Positions 1 through 9,342 of a stretch of 64,000 nucleotides of DNA are shown piece after piece; within the stretch, counting starts at the first letter, position 1; the number at the start of each line of letters is the position of its first letter. A model generated the notes under the pieces. The model saw only the letters and a program-made list of their open reading frames with translations, had not been told where the DNA came from and did no database searches. The DNA comes from JBKBII01 sp046299415 (GTDB taxonomy: Bacteria; Pseudomonadota; Gammaproteobacteria; Ectothiorhodospirales; Ectothiorhodospiraceae). The DNA is taken from NCBI GenBank assembly GCA_046299415.1, contig JBKBII010000003.1, positions 186,001 through 250,000 of the forward strand. The letters run 5' to 3'. The translations under genes and the position numbers were made by a program.

Positions 1-976
1 GCGTTCCGACCCGCATCGTTCCCGGCGACGTATGCAACACTGCATCAGGCCTCACGACACCCGCATCCAAAGCCGCGGCAACGGTCAGAGGCTTGATCAC
101 CGAGCCCGGCTCAAACGCATCCGTTACCACCTGGTTACGCAATCGGCGCGGATCGAGGCTGGCGCGATCGTTGGGATTTCCAGTGGGCATGCTGACCATC
201 GCCAACACTTCACCTGAGCGCGCATCAAGCAAGATCGCTGCACCACCCTTGGCCTTGTGGCGCTCGACCTGATTCTTGAGCTCTAGATGCGCGACATACT
301 GCAAGCGCTGATCGATGGTCAGGCGCAACTCCCGGCCATGCTGAACGGAACGCAGTTGCGCTACATCGCGGGCATGCCGGCCATGACGGTCACGCACAAC
401 GCGCTTGGCCCCGTCACTACCGGTCAGCCAACTATCGAATACCGCCTCGACACCCTCGATGCCGCGTTCATCGATGTTCGCGAGACCCACGATCTGAGCG
501 GCCGACTCACCATGCGGATAGAAACGTCGGTACTCGCGTTGGGCATGCACACCAGCAATACGCAGCGCGAGGACACTCTCAGCAGCCTCGGGCGACAACT
601 GCCGTTGCACCCAGACAAACTCCCGGCCAGCCCGACCGCGCAAAAAATGTTCCAGTTCGTCAGGATCACGCGACAGTGCTGTCGCCAGGCGCTGAACGCC
701 ACCCGGCTGCGCGAGGACCGTCGTGGGATGAGCCCAAATGGAGTCCACCGGTGCCGACATCGCGAGAATTTCGCCGTTGCGATCGACGATTGGGCCGCGC
801 ATCGCCACATCGGGCAAGGTTCTGACGTGTCGCGCATCGCCCTCACCCTGAAGAAAATCACGCTGCAGCACCTGTAAATCGATTGCACGCACGATCAGCA
901 CCACGACGCAGACCGCCAGTCCCGCACCGATCACCGCAAGCCGCCAGCGCGGCAACTCCCGCTTCAGCGCGCCCAT
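1..976 (-). CDS. ftsI: Peptidoglycan transpeptidase FtsI (PBP3), 3' end outside window
   Basis: Septal class B penicillin-binding protein that cross-links peptidoglycan at the division site. I translated the minus strand from the ATG at 976; the frame stays open to base 1 (325 codons visible), so the C-terminal part, including the KTG motif, lies outside. Residues 12-30 form the single N-terminal membrane anchor. The PBP dimerisation region follows (MRGPIVDRNGEILA near 59-72), and the transpeptidase domain begins near 240. The active-site SxxK motif reads EPGSVIKP with the nucleophile at Ser292. The start overlaps the end of ftsL by 13 nt, as expected for co-translated division genes. The family is certain. 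The start is the only ATG that gives a normal cytoplasmic tail. Confidence 0.95.
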   Translation of the reverse strand, partial: MGALKRELPRWRLAVIGAGLAVCVVVLIVRAIDLQVLQRDFLQGEGDARHVRTLPDVAMRGPIVDRNGEILAMSAPVDSIWAHPTTVLAQPGGVQRLATALSRDPDELEHFLRGRAGREFVWVQRQLSPEAAESVLALRIAGVHAQREYRRFYPHGESAAQIVGLANIDERGIEGVEAVFDSWLTGSDGAKRVVRDRHGRHARDVAQLRSVQHGRELRLTIDQRLQYVAHLELKNQVERHKAKGGAAILLDARSGEVLAMVSMPTGNPNDRASLDPRRLRNQVVTDAFEPGSVIKPLTVAAALDAGVVRPDAVLHTSPGTMRVGT

Positions 977-1248
977 GCGGAACCCTCCACAAATATCGTG
1001 TCGGCCACCTCGGGGCGACGCATGCCAGCCTCTTCCAGCGCTTTGCGCTCGATCCGGGACGGGGCGGCCCACACTGCCAACTCCAGCTGCAGGCGAGTCC
1101 ACTCCACCTCGAGTTGAGTGCGGGCCTCAAGCCGGTTCTGCTGCTCGACCAACCACTGCCGTGACTCATGCTTGGCGGCCACCATCGACAACGCCGATGC
1201 GAATACGCCGGCGAGAAGCACACCAATCATGATGATGCGCACAATCAC
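964..1248 (-). CDS. ftsL: Cell division protein FtsL
   Basis: Small bitopic divisome protein that joins FtsB and FtsQ and helps activate FtsWI. The 94-residue product has a very short cytoplasmic end, one membrane segment (about residues 5-23), then a charged periplasmic helix (about 25-70) compatible with the FtsL coiled coil. The start is a GTG at 1248 that overlaps the TGA of rsmH as GTGA, which favours it over the internal ATG at 1230. FtsL is poorly conserved, so the call rests on size, topology and position between rsmH and ftsI, which is the standard dcw order. Confidence 0.88.
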   Translation of the reverse strand: MIVRIIMIGVLLAGVFASALSMVAAKHESRQWLVEQQNRLEARTQLEVEWTRLQLELAVWAAPSRIERKALEEAGMRRPEVADTIFVEGSAWAR

Positions 1249-2231
1249 GCGACACGCTCCGCAATGCGCAACGTGGCCGAACGCGACCGGGGATTGCGCA
1301 CCAATTCGGCAGCGCTGGCGCGCACCGCGCCCGTGATGGCACGCAAATCGTGACGCGGCGCCGGCAACCACGGCGCATTACGCGCGAGACGGCGAGCATC
1401 AGCAGCATTGGGGCCGCCGACATCGCCCCGCATCCGCTGCTTGACCCAGCGATCCTCGAGAGAATGAAAACTAATCACCGCCAACCGCCCCTGAGGTCGC
1501 AACACCCTCACCGCCGCCTCGATCCCCTCGCGCAATTCATCCAACTCACGATTCACCGCGATACGGATGGCCTGAAAAGACTTCGTCGCGGGATGACGAC
1601 CGGGTGTCCGACGGCGGACGACGCGAGCGATCAACGCTGCCAGCTGAGTCGTGCGATCAAACGGTTTCGTGGCCCGATCCTGGACAATTGCGCGGGCGAT
1701 CCGTCGCGCATCGCGCTCTTCGCCGTACTCAAACAGGACCTTCGCCAGCTCCTCTTCATCGACCTCGGCGAGCCACACAGAGGCCGGCACGCCCGAGCTC
1801 GGATCCATACGCATATCGAGTGGGCCATCGTGCTGGAAGCTGAAGCCACGATCAGCATCGTCGAGTTGCGGCGAGGACACACCCAAATCCATCAGAACTG
1901 CATCGACCATCGCGTCGCCGGCAGGCGTCGCCGAGCACAACCACTGGGTAACGCAGCGATCGAGGGAAGAAAACGCAGCCGCGCAAAAGGAAAAACGCGG
2001 CTCAAGCGACTGCAGGTCTCGAGCAACGCTCGCCGCCGCAGGATCGCGATCAATCGCGAGCAGTGCGCCATCGTCAGACATCCGCTCGAGCAGCGCGCGG
2101 CTGTGTCCACCGCGACCAAACGTTGCATCGACGACCCGAGCCGATGGCCGAGCGAGCACAGCGCCAAGCGCGTCGACGACTTCGTCGAGCAACACCGGAA
2201 CGTGCTCAGCCTGTGGCGGGTCCTTACGCAT
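1245..2231 (-). CDS. rsmH: 16S rRNA (cytosine1402-N4)-methyltransferase RsmH
   Basis: SAM-dependent enzyme (formerly MraW) that methylates N4 of C1402 in 16S rRNA. The 328-residue protein opens with HVPVLLDEVVDAL, typical of the family. It then shows the SAM-binding glycine-rich segment (DATFGRGGHS near residue 40), the motif VLMDLGVSSPQLDDADRGFSF, and the late motif GRLAVISFHSLEDRWVK. The ATG at 2231 is preceded by GGGAG at 6-nt spacing. An open frame upstream adds a hydrophobic stretch without family likeness and was not used. RsmI, which methylates the 2'-O of the same nucleotide, is also encoded in this window (4643-5545). Confidence 0.97.
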   Translation of the reverse strand: MRKDPPQAEHVPVLLDEVVDALGAVLARPSARVVDATFGRGGHSRALLERMSDDGALLAIDRDPAAASVARDLQSLEPRFSFCAAAFSSLDRCVTQWLCSATPAGDAMVDAVLMDLGVSSPQLDDADRGFSFQHDGPLDMRMDPSSGVPASVWLAEVDEEELAKVLFEYGEERDARRIARAIVQDRATKPFDRTTQLAALIARVVRRRTPGRHPATKSFQAIRIAVNRELDELREGIEAAVRVLRPQGRLAVISFHSLEDRWVKQRMRGDVGGPNAADARRLARNAPWLPAPRHDLRAITGAVRASAAELVRNPRSRSATLRIAERVA

Positions 2232-2416
2232 TATCGCTCCCTTCAAGAGGCTCAAATTCCCGATCACGTGAACGCGCCACGCAAGCAGCGAGATCAAACA
2301 GACCAATGCGACGGCCCGCACCATGGGCCCGGCGTCGCGACGCCCTGACTCACAGCGGCCAAAACGCCGTATTCAAAGACACGAAAGCCGAAACCCATCG
2401 CGGCACTCGCGCGCCA

Positions 2417-2860
2417 TCACAGCGAAAGCGCGTCGAGCGCATCATCCCAGTCACCTTCGGCCGCCAACCATTCCGCGCGACGATCGTTCCAACGATCCTC
2501 GTCCCAAATCTCGAACTTATTGCCCTGACCGATCAGCGCGACGCGGCGATCGATGCCCGCGTACTCACGCAGCGGCGGCGGTAACAGCAAACGCCCCTGC
2601 CCGTCGAGCTCGACCTCCGTAGCGTGTCCGACGAACAAACGCTGCAACTTACGCACTCTTGGATTCATGTTGGGCTTCGACATCAACGCTCGCTCAATGC
2701 GCTCCCACTCCGGCAACGCATACAACAACAGACAGCCATCCGGATCGACCGTGAGCACGACCTGTCCTTCAGCCGGTTCGCGCAAGGCATCGCGATGACG
2801 CGCCGGGATCGCCACACGACCCTTGACGTCGACACTGATTTGGCTGATGCCCCGAAACAT
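2417..2860 (-). CDS. mraZ: Transcriptional regulator MraZ
   Basis: AbrB-like DNA-binding protein that forms rings and represses the dcw promoter in E. coli. The 147-residue product begins MFRGISQISVDVKGRVAIPA and carries the second repeat around residues 82-97 (TEVELDGQGRLLLP). Two AbrB-like repeats are what the family shows. The start at 2860 gives the canonical MFRG beginning; the open frame continues six codons upstream without support. The gene is followed after 185 nt by rsmH. Four direct repeats of the type bound by MraZ lie immediately upstream, so autoregulation is very likely. Confidence 0.96.
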   Translation of the reverse strand: MFRGISQISVDVKGRVAIPARHRDALREPAEGQVVLTVDPDGCLLLYALPEWERIERALMSKPNMNPRVRKLQRLFVGHATEVELDGQGRLLLPPPLREYAGIDRRVALIGQGNKFEIWDEDRWNDRRAEWLAAEGDWDDALDALSL

Positions 2861-2863
2861 GAA

Positions 2864-2898
2864 CCCACGATTCCCCACTTCTCACCACTTACACCCAC
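2864..2898 (-). promoter_or_regulatory. MraZ operator: four 10-nt-spaced direct repeats
   Basis: On the minus strand, upstream of the mraZ ATG, the pentamers GTGGG, GTGGT, GTGGG and GTGGG occur at 2894-2898, 2884-2888, 2874-2878 and 2864-2868, each followed by a 5-nt spacer. The 10-nt periodicity puts all of them on one face of the helix. MraZ of E. coli binds TGGG-type repeats with 5-nt spacers. Here the array runs from the -10 element into the ribosome-binding region, so occupancy could block both promoter clearance and initiation. Confidence 0.88.
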
Positions 2899-2925
2899 TA
2901 TAGGAATCAGCATTCCGGGCGTCAA
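2897..2925 (-). promoter_or_regulatory. Sigma-70 type promoter of the mraZ (dcw) operon
   Basis: TTGACG (2920-2925) and TATAGT (2897-2902) are separated by exactly 17 nt on the minus strand. This is a near-consensus housekeeping promoter, with initiation expected around 2890 and a leader of about 30 nt. The -10 element overlaps the first MraZ repeat. Confidence 0.8.
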
Positions 2926-3061
2926 GCTAAAAAGCGGAAAAAAACTAGAAATGACAACAACTTATCGCCAACACGCAAGGACCCAAACCGACTTCAGGCG
3001 ATGCTTTGCATATGAGGCTTTTCAAATAGCTACCTCAGGTGATACTTGAACTTCGAGCCCA

Positions 3062-3097
3062 AAAGAAGAACCCCCGAGTCAACGATCGACACGGGGG
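3062..3097 (-). terminator. Intrinsic terminator of rnpB
   Basis: On the minus strand CCCCCG (3092-3097) pairs with CGGGGG (3071-3076), with GTC/GAC pairing inside the loop, and is followed by a T-rich run (TTCTTCTTTT). It sits about 20 nt beyond the mature 3' end of the RNase P RNA and before the mraZ promoter. Confidence 0.75.
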
Positions 3098-3112
3098 TCT
3101 CGAGTGGGAAGA

Positions 3113-3480
<368 letters not shown>

Positions 3481-3488
3481 CGCATTCG

Positions 3489-3516
3489 ACAGTAAACAGC
3501 GCCCCAATACAAGCAA
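3489..3516 (-). promoter_or_regulatory. Candidate promoter of rnpB
   Basis: On the minus strand TTGCTT (3511-3516) and TACTGT (3489-3494) are 16 nt apart and end a few bases upstream of the predicted 5' end of the RNase P RNA, which is the expected position. Neither hexamer is perfect. Confidence 0.45.
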
Positions 3517-3800
3517 AAAAGCCGGAAGCCCCAAAAAAGACTCCCGGGCGCAAAGCCAAAGATGAGCTCGAGACCCTCGAGCGACGGACGCACTTCAGGC
3601 GACGGCGAACCCAACACCACATCACTGCGGCGCTGGCCCTGGAATTCCGCGGCACCATCGCCCGGAGCCACGGCCTGTCTCGACAGGTCTCGGTCAGGAC
3701 CCTACGCCCGCGCCGCGTTCACGCGCAAACCCGCTCGCGGGCCTATCCGTAGGTTCGCGAAGCGTACTTGACATACCCGAACGGCGAGCGCGTTTTGTTT
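3495..3800. other. Intergenic region without a supported gene
   Basis: Between rnpB and the methyltransferase-like gene I see no credible coding frame or RNA. A short palindrome, CCTGTC-TC-GACAGG, lies at 3674-3687; its role is unknown. Frames open on both strands look like chance openings in GC-rich DNA. Confidence 0.5.
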
Positions 3801-4412
3801 TTAATAAATCCAGGGAATCAGGCGTTTGCGGGTCTCACAAAACCGCGCATACGCATCACCAAGGCCATCCAGCAAGACCTGCTCCTCAAACCGGATCCGG
3901 CGTCGGAACACATAGAGGCCCAACACCATCACGGCCACAAGACCCGCCCACGTGCCGGCGGCCATGCCCAATCCGAGCAACATCAGGAGACTCGCGCTAT
4001 AGCCTGGATGCCTGACGAAGCGATAAGCGCCCGTGTCAATCACGCGATGATCGTCGTACAAACGCACATCCGGGGTAAAGTGGCGCCCCAGCTCGCGGTA
4101 GCAATGCAGACGCAACATCATCGCCAGCAGCATGGCGACCAGGCCGATGACCAACGCCCACGGACGAATAACCTCGTCCATCGACGTCACATCAAGCCAC
4201 GAGAAAGCGAAAGCGAAGACGTGCCCCAGCAACAGCAACGCGCCGAGGCCCGCCGCCGTCTCACCCCTCACGACACCCTCCCCCGCCGTTCGCCGGGCAC
4301 GACCGACCATGCGCGTGTTGCTGAAAAAAAACGCAGTCACGTAGACAGGCCAAAACCACCACGCGGCCGGCCCCCCCCAGATGGATCCGTTGCCCAACCA
4401 ATGCTCCAGCAT
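3801..4412 (-). CDS. Isoprenylcysteine carboxyl methyltransferase-like (ICMT family) membrane protein
   Basis: Integral membrane protein of 203 residues with about five hydrophobic segments. The C-terminal third carries the ICMT/phospholipid methyltransferase signature: VIDTGAYRFVRHPGYSASL, then a hydrophobic hairpin, then FEEQVLLDGLGDAYARFCE. In this superfamily the RHP and the late EE bind SAM. Bacterial members are mostly uncharacterised, so the substrate cannot be given. The ATG at 4412 is preceded by GGAGA at 5-6 nt, better than the GTG 20 codons upstream. It lies alone between rnpB and rsmI on the same strand. Confidence 0.75.
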   Translation of the reverse strand: MLEHWLGNGSIWGGPAAWWFWPVYVTAFFFSNTRMVGRARRTAGEGVVRGETAAGLGALLLLGHVFAFAFSWLDVTSMDEVIRPWALVIGLVAMLLAMMLRLHCYRELGRHFTPDVRLYDDHRVIDTGAYRFVRHPGYSASLLMLLGLGMAAGTWAGLVAVMVLGLYVFRRRIRFEEQVLLDGLGDAYARFCETRKRLIPWIY

Positions 4413-4642
4413 GACTTCTCCATGAGTCTTCGGGTCAGTCTTCCGGTCGGGTCGGGGCTCTCGCTCGGCCACAACGACGCCGCCGCGCCCCGAGATCGGT
4501 CAATTGACAAGTGTCCGATTCGTCTCTTGGGCCAAGCGTCGAGCAGAGCAACGACGATTGAAATAACCGCTTCCCACTAATCCCTTCGTCAGCTACGAGC
4601 GCCACGATCAACCGCTCGCGGTCATGAATCGGAACACCACAA

Positions 4643-5545
4643 TCACTCGCGCGAGCCAGCTTTCTCGCTGGCGTCACGAGTCATCAAGTACTGCGCCACG
4701 CGATTGGTGTTCAGCCCAAAGGCATCGGCTACCGCGCGTGCCAAAACTCGGGCCGGCAACTGTCCCGCCAAAGTCGTCAACAATCGCTCCACCTCCGGCG
4801 ACCAGTCCGCATCCGCGTCCTTATCGGGTGCAGCTTCGATGATCACGACGAACTCTCCCCGCGAGCGATTGCCGTCCTCTGCCAGCCATCCCGGCAAGGC
4901 GTCGGCCGTTGCCAAAACGTGTTCCTCGTGGCGTTTAGTCAACTCTCGCTGCACGCTCACGCGTCGCTTGGGTGACAGCCGGGCGAGAGTTTCGAGCAGA
5001 GACGCGATTCGATGCGACGACTCGAACAGAATCTGCGTCTCGTGCGCATCGAGACAGGCCCTTAACGCCGCGTCCCGACGCGCGCCCGTCGGCGGCAGAA
5101 ATCCAACGAAACGAAAGCGATCAGGCGGCAAACCTGACGCAGCAAGAGCAGTAACGGCCGCGCTCGGCCCCGGGACCACACGCACCGGAAAACCGGCCGC
5201 CAGAATCGCTCGCACCAACACAAAACCCGGATCGGAAACGACCGGCATGCCAGCATCAGACACGAATGCGACGGGCTGCCCTATTTGAAGATACTCGATG
5301 ACCTCAGCAACTCGTTCGACCTCATTGTGCTCGTGCGCACTCACGATGCGTCCTCGCGCACTCAAACCTGCGGCAGCGAGGAGTCGAGCCAGCACCCGCG
5401 TGTCCTCAGCCAAAATCAGCTCAGCACCGGCCAAGGTCTCTCTCGCGCGCGCGCTGAAATCGCCAAGATGACCGATCGGCGTCGCCACGAGCCACAGCAC
5501 TGCGCTATCGATCGCCTTATCGCCCCCGGATTGCGCTTCAATCAC
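4643..5545 (-). CDS. rsmI: 16S rRNA (cytidine1402-2'-O)-methyltransferase RsmI
   Basis: SAM-dependent tetrapyrrole-methylase-fold enzyme that modifies the 2'-OH of C1402 in 16S rRNA. The 300-residue protein shows LWLVATPIGHLGDFSARA at the start, LILAEDTRVLARLL, the SAM-loop motif VAFVSDAGMPVVSDPG (about 91-106), VVPGPSAAVTALAASG and FVGFLPP, all typical of RsmI. The C-terminus (about 250-290) is the small helical RsmI_HTH-like region. The frame begins with GTG at 5545; a second GTG 15 codons later is possible. RsmH for the same nucleotide is encoded at 1245-2231. Confidence 0.95.
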   Translation of the reverse strand: MIEAQSGGDKAIDSAVLWLVATPIGHLGDFSARARETLAGAELILAEDTRVLARLLAAAGLSARGRIVSAHEHNEVERVAEVIEYLQIGQPVAFVSDAGMPVVSDPGFVLVRAILAAGFPVRVVPGPSAAVTALAASGLPPDRFRFVGFLPPTGARRDAALRACLDAHETQILFESSHRIASLLETLARLSPKRRVSVQRELTKRHEEHVLATADALPGWLAEDGNRSRGEFVVIIEAAPDKDADADWSPEVERLLTTLAGQLPARVLARAVADAFGLNTNRVAQYLMTRDASEKAGSRE

Positions 5546-6365
5546 CGCTTGCCCCCAAGTTCAAACGTGACAATCCCGAAAAACGACACCGGCTACACGA
5601 GAAAAACACGAGCCGAGCGTCACTCCCGGCGCTGGCCGTGGCGTCAAGGATCAACAACCGCGGCCGGTGGGCGCAAGGTCCAGATCTAACAAGACAAGCC
5701 CGAGACACTTCGAGCATAGTCCGCAGCAGTCGTCTCGGTTCTCGCATCCGCTGCGCGCCGGCACAAACCGCCACACGTGTTTCAATGACGCACAACCCGC
5801 GCTCGAACGCCCCAGAGCCGAGCGAAGCTCAGCGATGGGTCCACGACGATAGCGGCGGTTACTTCTGCGCGGCAGTCCCTCAGCGCGCCCTCAGAGCCGT
5901 CAGCGAGCCCTCAAGACCCGAGACATTCAAAACCGGCAAAATAGCGCGTCAGTCGTTATCGCGCAGTCTCTTCCAACGCCTACGATCTGCGCACAGGTTT
6001 CGACACGATAAGGAAACGCCGTTAGAGATCGACGATCGAACAATCGCCAAAAGTGCGGAGCGAGCACATCTCGGGCGGGCCTGTTATCCAGCGGGCACTT
6101 TATTCAAGCGTCTGCGTCAGTAAGACCCGGGCTCGGAGAGGTCCGCCGCTCACGACTCGATCCGCGCAAACAGGACACCATGTTGCCTGAGCCGTCAGTT
6201 CGCCGTATCCGAAGGCTCGTGATCGATCGAGAGCCGACGTGGCGATGCCCGCGGCTTTTTCGGGCACTATCCCAAGATCAGCTAGACCAGAACGCCTCAA
6301 GTTCGACGCTTTTTCAAAACGCGCCAGTCGCAGCGCATCATTCACAGCCGTCCGGATGTTTAAAC
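5546..6365. other. Long divergent intergenic region between rsmI and lpoA
   Basis: About 820 nt separate the two divergent genes. Frames of 85-160 codons open on both strands but lack a ribosome-binding site, domain likeness or balanced composition. A small hairpin, GCCCG-N9-CGGGC, lies near 6247-6266. I could not place either promoter with confidence. Confidence 0.45.
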
Positions 6366-8597
6366 ATGCCCACGCACACTTTGCGCCACTCCAAGGTCCT
6401 ACAGCGCGCGACGTCCCCGATCGCCGTCGGTCATTTCGACCGTCCAGAATTCGTCGCACCGCGCCCCGAACGACGAGCACTAGGTGCGGCCGCTCTGCTC
6501 GTTGCCCTGATGATCGCCCTCACGCTAGCCGGCTGCGCCGCCCCGCAACGGACGCTTCCGCCGATCGCACCTCAGATCAGTACCCCACCCATCGAAGAAA
6601 CGCGGCCCGAAGACACGCGAGCCGCCATCGCGCTTGCCGAAGACAACGTCAACGACGTCGATCTCGTGCGGCACGCAATCGACCGTCTGCTCGACGACCC
6701 TAAGCTCAATGAAAATCTGGACTGGCTCGATCGCGCCGAATTGCTGTGGTTGATGCTGCCCGATCCATCTATCGCGCAGGATCGCGCACGGGGTGCCTTG
6801 ATCGCGGCGCGGCGCGGCGAGCAGGCTGAAGCTCTCGCAAGACTCGGTGGCGCGCTTAGCGCATGGATCCCTCTCGGCAGCGACGATGAATCCCAACTCG
6901 AACGCTTCGCACGCGAGGCACAAGCGCTCATCGCCGAGCAACAACGCGACGCCTGGAGCCTCGTAATCGCTCGCGCAGCCCTCGACGAGCACCTCTGGCT
7001 GGATCCCCAGCAACAGGCTCGGCATCACCGCGCACTTTGGCACGCAATGGCGAGTCTCCCCGCTGTTGTCGTGCAATCGCCGGCACTGCGGACCGAAGCT
7101 CTCGAAGCCCGGGCACGCGACGATCTACCGCGACTCAATTCCTCTCAGCGGCGCAACCTCGAAGGCTGGATCGAACTGTTCGCCGCTGCAGCCCGACTCA
7201 ACAATGACGAAACACTCGGACTTGCTATTCGCGAGTGGTCGGCCCGCTTTCCCCTTCACCCCGCGAATGCATGGCTTCCCGCCCTGATCGCCAACGAACG
7301 TCGAGCCGAACAGTACGCATCCGACACTCCACGCGTGGTTCTGCTGGCACCGCTCACTGGATCGCTGAGCGCACTCGGCGAAGCCGTGGTCGAAGGCGCG
7401 TTGGCGGCCGCTAACGCGCGCCAGCCACGACTGGAACTCGACGTTGTCGATACCCGCTCAGACCCGGCGGAAGCCGCGCGCCTCTACCGCGATCGACGCG
7501 ATCGCGCCGACGTCATCATTGGCCCCTTGTCGCCAGAAGCGGTAGCCGCTGTGCTCGCGATCCGTGAGTCAGACGACCCACCATTGCTGACGCTCAACCG
7601 CCCGTCGGACGGTGGGCGGCCCAGCGTCAACGCGGGTGTCAGCATTCTCGCGCTCTCGCCCGAAGTCGACGGCGTCGCCGCCGCCGAGCACGCCCTTGCC
7701 AATGGTCACGCCAGCGCGTTGATCGCAGTCGTCGACGACCGGATCGGGCCACGAGCCGCCGACGCCTTTTCTCATCACTTCAAGCAAGGCGGTGGCCGGG
7801 TTGTCGAGCAGGTGAGAATCGAGAGCGGCGGTCGTGGCAGCCAAAGTGCGTTAAATGCCCTGTTGCGCACCGAAGACAGCGAGGCACGGCGCCGCCAGCT
7901 GTCGAGCGCGACGGGGTTGCGGCTGCAAAGCGATCCACAGCCACGTGGCGACGTCGATATGATCTACATCCCGGGCAACAGCGGAGCTGTGGCGCTCATC
8001 GCCCCCTATCTGCATTTTCAGCGCGCCCAAGGATGGTTGTGGCTCGGCACCCAGCATCTGGTCGATCCCGCTGAAGGTCGCGCCAGTCAAGACTTGTCCG
8101 GCTTCCGCTATCCCGAAGCGCCTTGGGTGCTCGACAACCTCGATCAAACCGCGACTTCGCAATCGAGTGACAACGAGTCATTCACGCCCGCCGGCCGCGA
8201 AGCCCAGCGCCTGCGAGAACGCATCGCCGAGCAAGTCTCAGCGCAAGAATCAAACCGCCGTTATGCTCGGTTTTTCGCGCTCGGCATTGATGCCGTACGA
8301 ATCGCCGACTTCCCGCTCGAGAGCGTGATGTTCGACCCCGGCCGATCGGTCATCGGAACCTCGGGCCGCTGGCGTCTCGACCCAATGACCTCATCGTGGC
8401 AACGTGATCCACAGTGGGTCGACATCATCGCCGGACGTCTCGTCGCTGTCGGACACCGTGACACGAATGCGGCGCAGTTCGGCACGGCCATTGCGTTCGA
8501 CGGCGAAGACGCCACCGATTCGGAAGAGTCACCTGATACCGACACGCCGCCCCGTGACGCATCAATCGACCCACCGTTGCCAAATCTTTCACGATGA
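6366..8597 (+). CDS. lpoA: Penicillin-binding protein activator LpoA (LppC family lipoprotein)
   Basis: Outer-membrane lipoprotein that spans the periplasm and stimulates PBP1A. The 743-residue product has a basic N-terminus, a hydrophobic segment and a lipobox LTLAGC with the modified Cys near residue 57. An N-terminal helical region rich in TPR-like helices follows (about 75-320). The C-terminal periplasmic-binding-protein-like LppC domain starts at PRVVLLAPLTGSLSALGEAV and continues through VIIGPLSPEAVAAV. The ATG at 6366 leaves an unusually long pre-lipobox stretch; earlier in-frame starts only lengthen it. yraN follows with an ATGA overlap, matching the lpoA-yraN pairing known in gammaproteobacteria. 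Confidence 0.9.
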   Translation: MPTHTLRHSKVLQRATSPIAVGHFDRPEFVAPRPERRALGAAALLVALMIALTLAGCAAPQRTLPPIAPQISTPPIEETRPEDTRAAIALAEDNVNDVDLVRHAIDRLLDDPKLNENLDWLDRAELLWLMLPDPSIAQDRARGALIAARRGEQAEALARLGGALSAWIPLGSDDESQLERFAREAQALIAEQQRDAWSLVIARAALDEHLWLDPQQQARHHRALWHAMASLPAVVVQSPALRTEALEARARDDLPRLNSSQRRNLEGWIELFAAAARLNNDETLGLAIREWSARFPLHPANAWLPALIANERRAEQYASDTPRVVLLAPLTGSLSALGEAVVEGALAAANARQPRLELDVVDTRSDPAEAARLYRDRRDRADVIIGPLSPEAVAAVLAIRESDDPPLLTLNRPSDGGRPSVNAGVSILALSPEVDGVAAAEHALANGHASALIAVVDDRIGPRAADAFSHHFKQGGGRVVEQVRIESGGRGSQSALNALLRTEDSEARRRQLSSATGLRLQSDPQPRGDVDMIYIPGNSGAVALIAPYLHFQRAQGWLWLGTQHLVDPAEGRASQDLSGFRYPEAPWVLDNLDQTATSQSSDNESFTPAGREAQRLRERIAEQVSAQESNRRYARFFALGIDAVRIADFPLESVMFDPGRSVIGTSGRWRLDPMTSSWQRDPQWVDIIAGRLVAVGHRDTNAAQFGTAIAFDGEDATDSEESPDTDTPPRDASIDPPLPNLSR

Positions 8598-9001
8598 AGC
8601 GAGCGCCGACCCCACTCCTCCAAGCCGCGACAGGACAGCCCCGATCGCGCAGGACGCGCGCCGAACTGGGCGTCGCGGCAGAACAGATCGCCACGGATGA
8701 CCTGAAACGCCGCGGCTTCAAGATCCTCGCGCGCAACGTGCGTCTGGGCGCCGACGAGCTCGATATCGTCGCCGCAGTGGGGAGCACTCTGGTCATCGCC
8801 GAGATTCGTATGCGCTCGCGCAGGGATTTTGGCGGCGCTGCGGCCAGCGTCGACGCGAACAAGCAGCACAAGCTTCGCCGAGGTGTTGAGCGCTGGCTGC
8901 AGGCGCATCCGCACGCCGGCCCCGTCCGCATCGATGTCGGACTCGTCGACGCGGAGGGCCGCCTCGAGTGGATCGAAAACGCCGTTGAGGGCGCCTGCTG
9001 A
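8594..9001 (+). CDS. yraN: UPF0102 (YraN) endonuclease-like protein
   Basis: Protein of 135 residues in the YraN family, whose fold resembles Holliday junction resolvases; the cellular role is not settled. Visible family features are RTRAELGVAAEQIATDDLKRRGF, then LGADELDIVAAVGSTLVIAEIRMRSRR, in which the D, the E-x-R and the following basic residues match the nuclease-like core. The usual GELDLI reads ADELDIV, so the glycine before the acidic pair is replaced. The start ATG overlaps the lpoA stop as ATGA, implying translational coupling. The C-terminal half (VRIDVGLVDAEG) also fits the family. Confidence 0.88.
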   Translation: MKRAPTPLLQAATGQPRSRRTRAELGVAAEQIATDDLKRRGFKILARNVRLGADELDIVAAVGSTLVIAEIRMRSRRDFGGAAASVDANKQHKLRRGVERWLQAHPHAGPVRIDVGLVDAEGRLEWIENAVEGAC

Positions 9002-9045
9002 CTTACCGACGTGATGCGGACCCAATCAACGCGTCGGGCAACTCT

Positions 9046-9312
9046 CTATCCTTCGATCAACAAGGCGCCGAGCTGCGAAACGAATCGCGACACAGCAAAG
9101 GCCTCGGACTCAAAACGGGTCGGGCCGAGGGCAAAACCCACAGCGCCGCGCGCGCGACGCTCGATTTGCCCGCAGCCATCATCGACGCGATCTAGCATCA
9201 AAGCGGCCTGCGTCTGACATGACCCGACAGCAGCGCTTCCCGGCCCCTGCCGGCCCCGGATCTGCACGGAAACCTCATCGCGGCCCTGCTTCGTGTCAGC
9301 CCGCCATCTCAT
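9046..9312 (-). CDS. Possible small hypothetical protein
   Basis: Minus-strand frame of 88 codons from an ATG at 9312 (a second ATG is at 9315), between yraN and the GlcD-type gene. Amino acid composition is balanced and third positions are GC-rich like its neighbours, but I see no ribosome-binding site, no signal peptide and no recognisable family. The frame continues upstream into the opposite-strand flavoprotein gene, which argues for caution. Listed because nothing else fills this 340-nt gap. Confidence 0.25.
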   Translation of the reverse strand: MRWRADTKQGRDEVSVQIRGRQGPGSAAVGSCQTQAALMLDRVDDGCGQIERRARGAVGFALGPTRFESEAFAVSRFVSQLGALLIEG

Positions 9313-9342
9313 CATCACACTTGCGTCGACCGGATTCGATTC

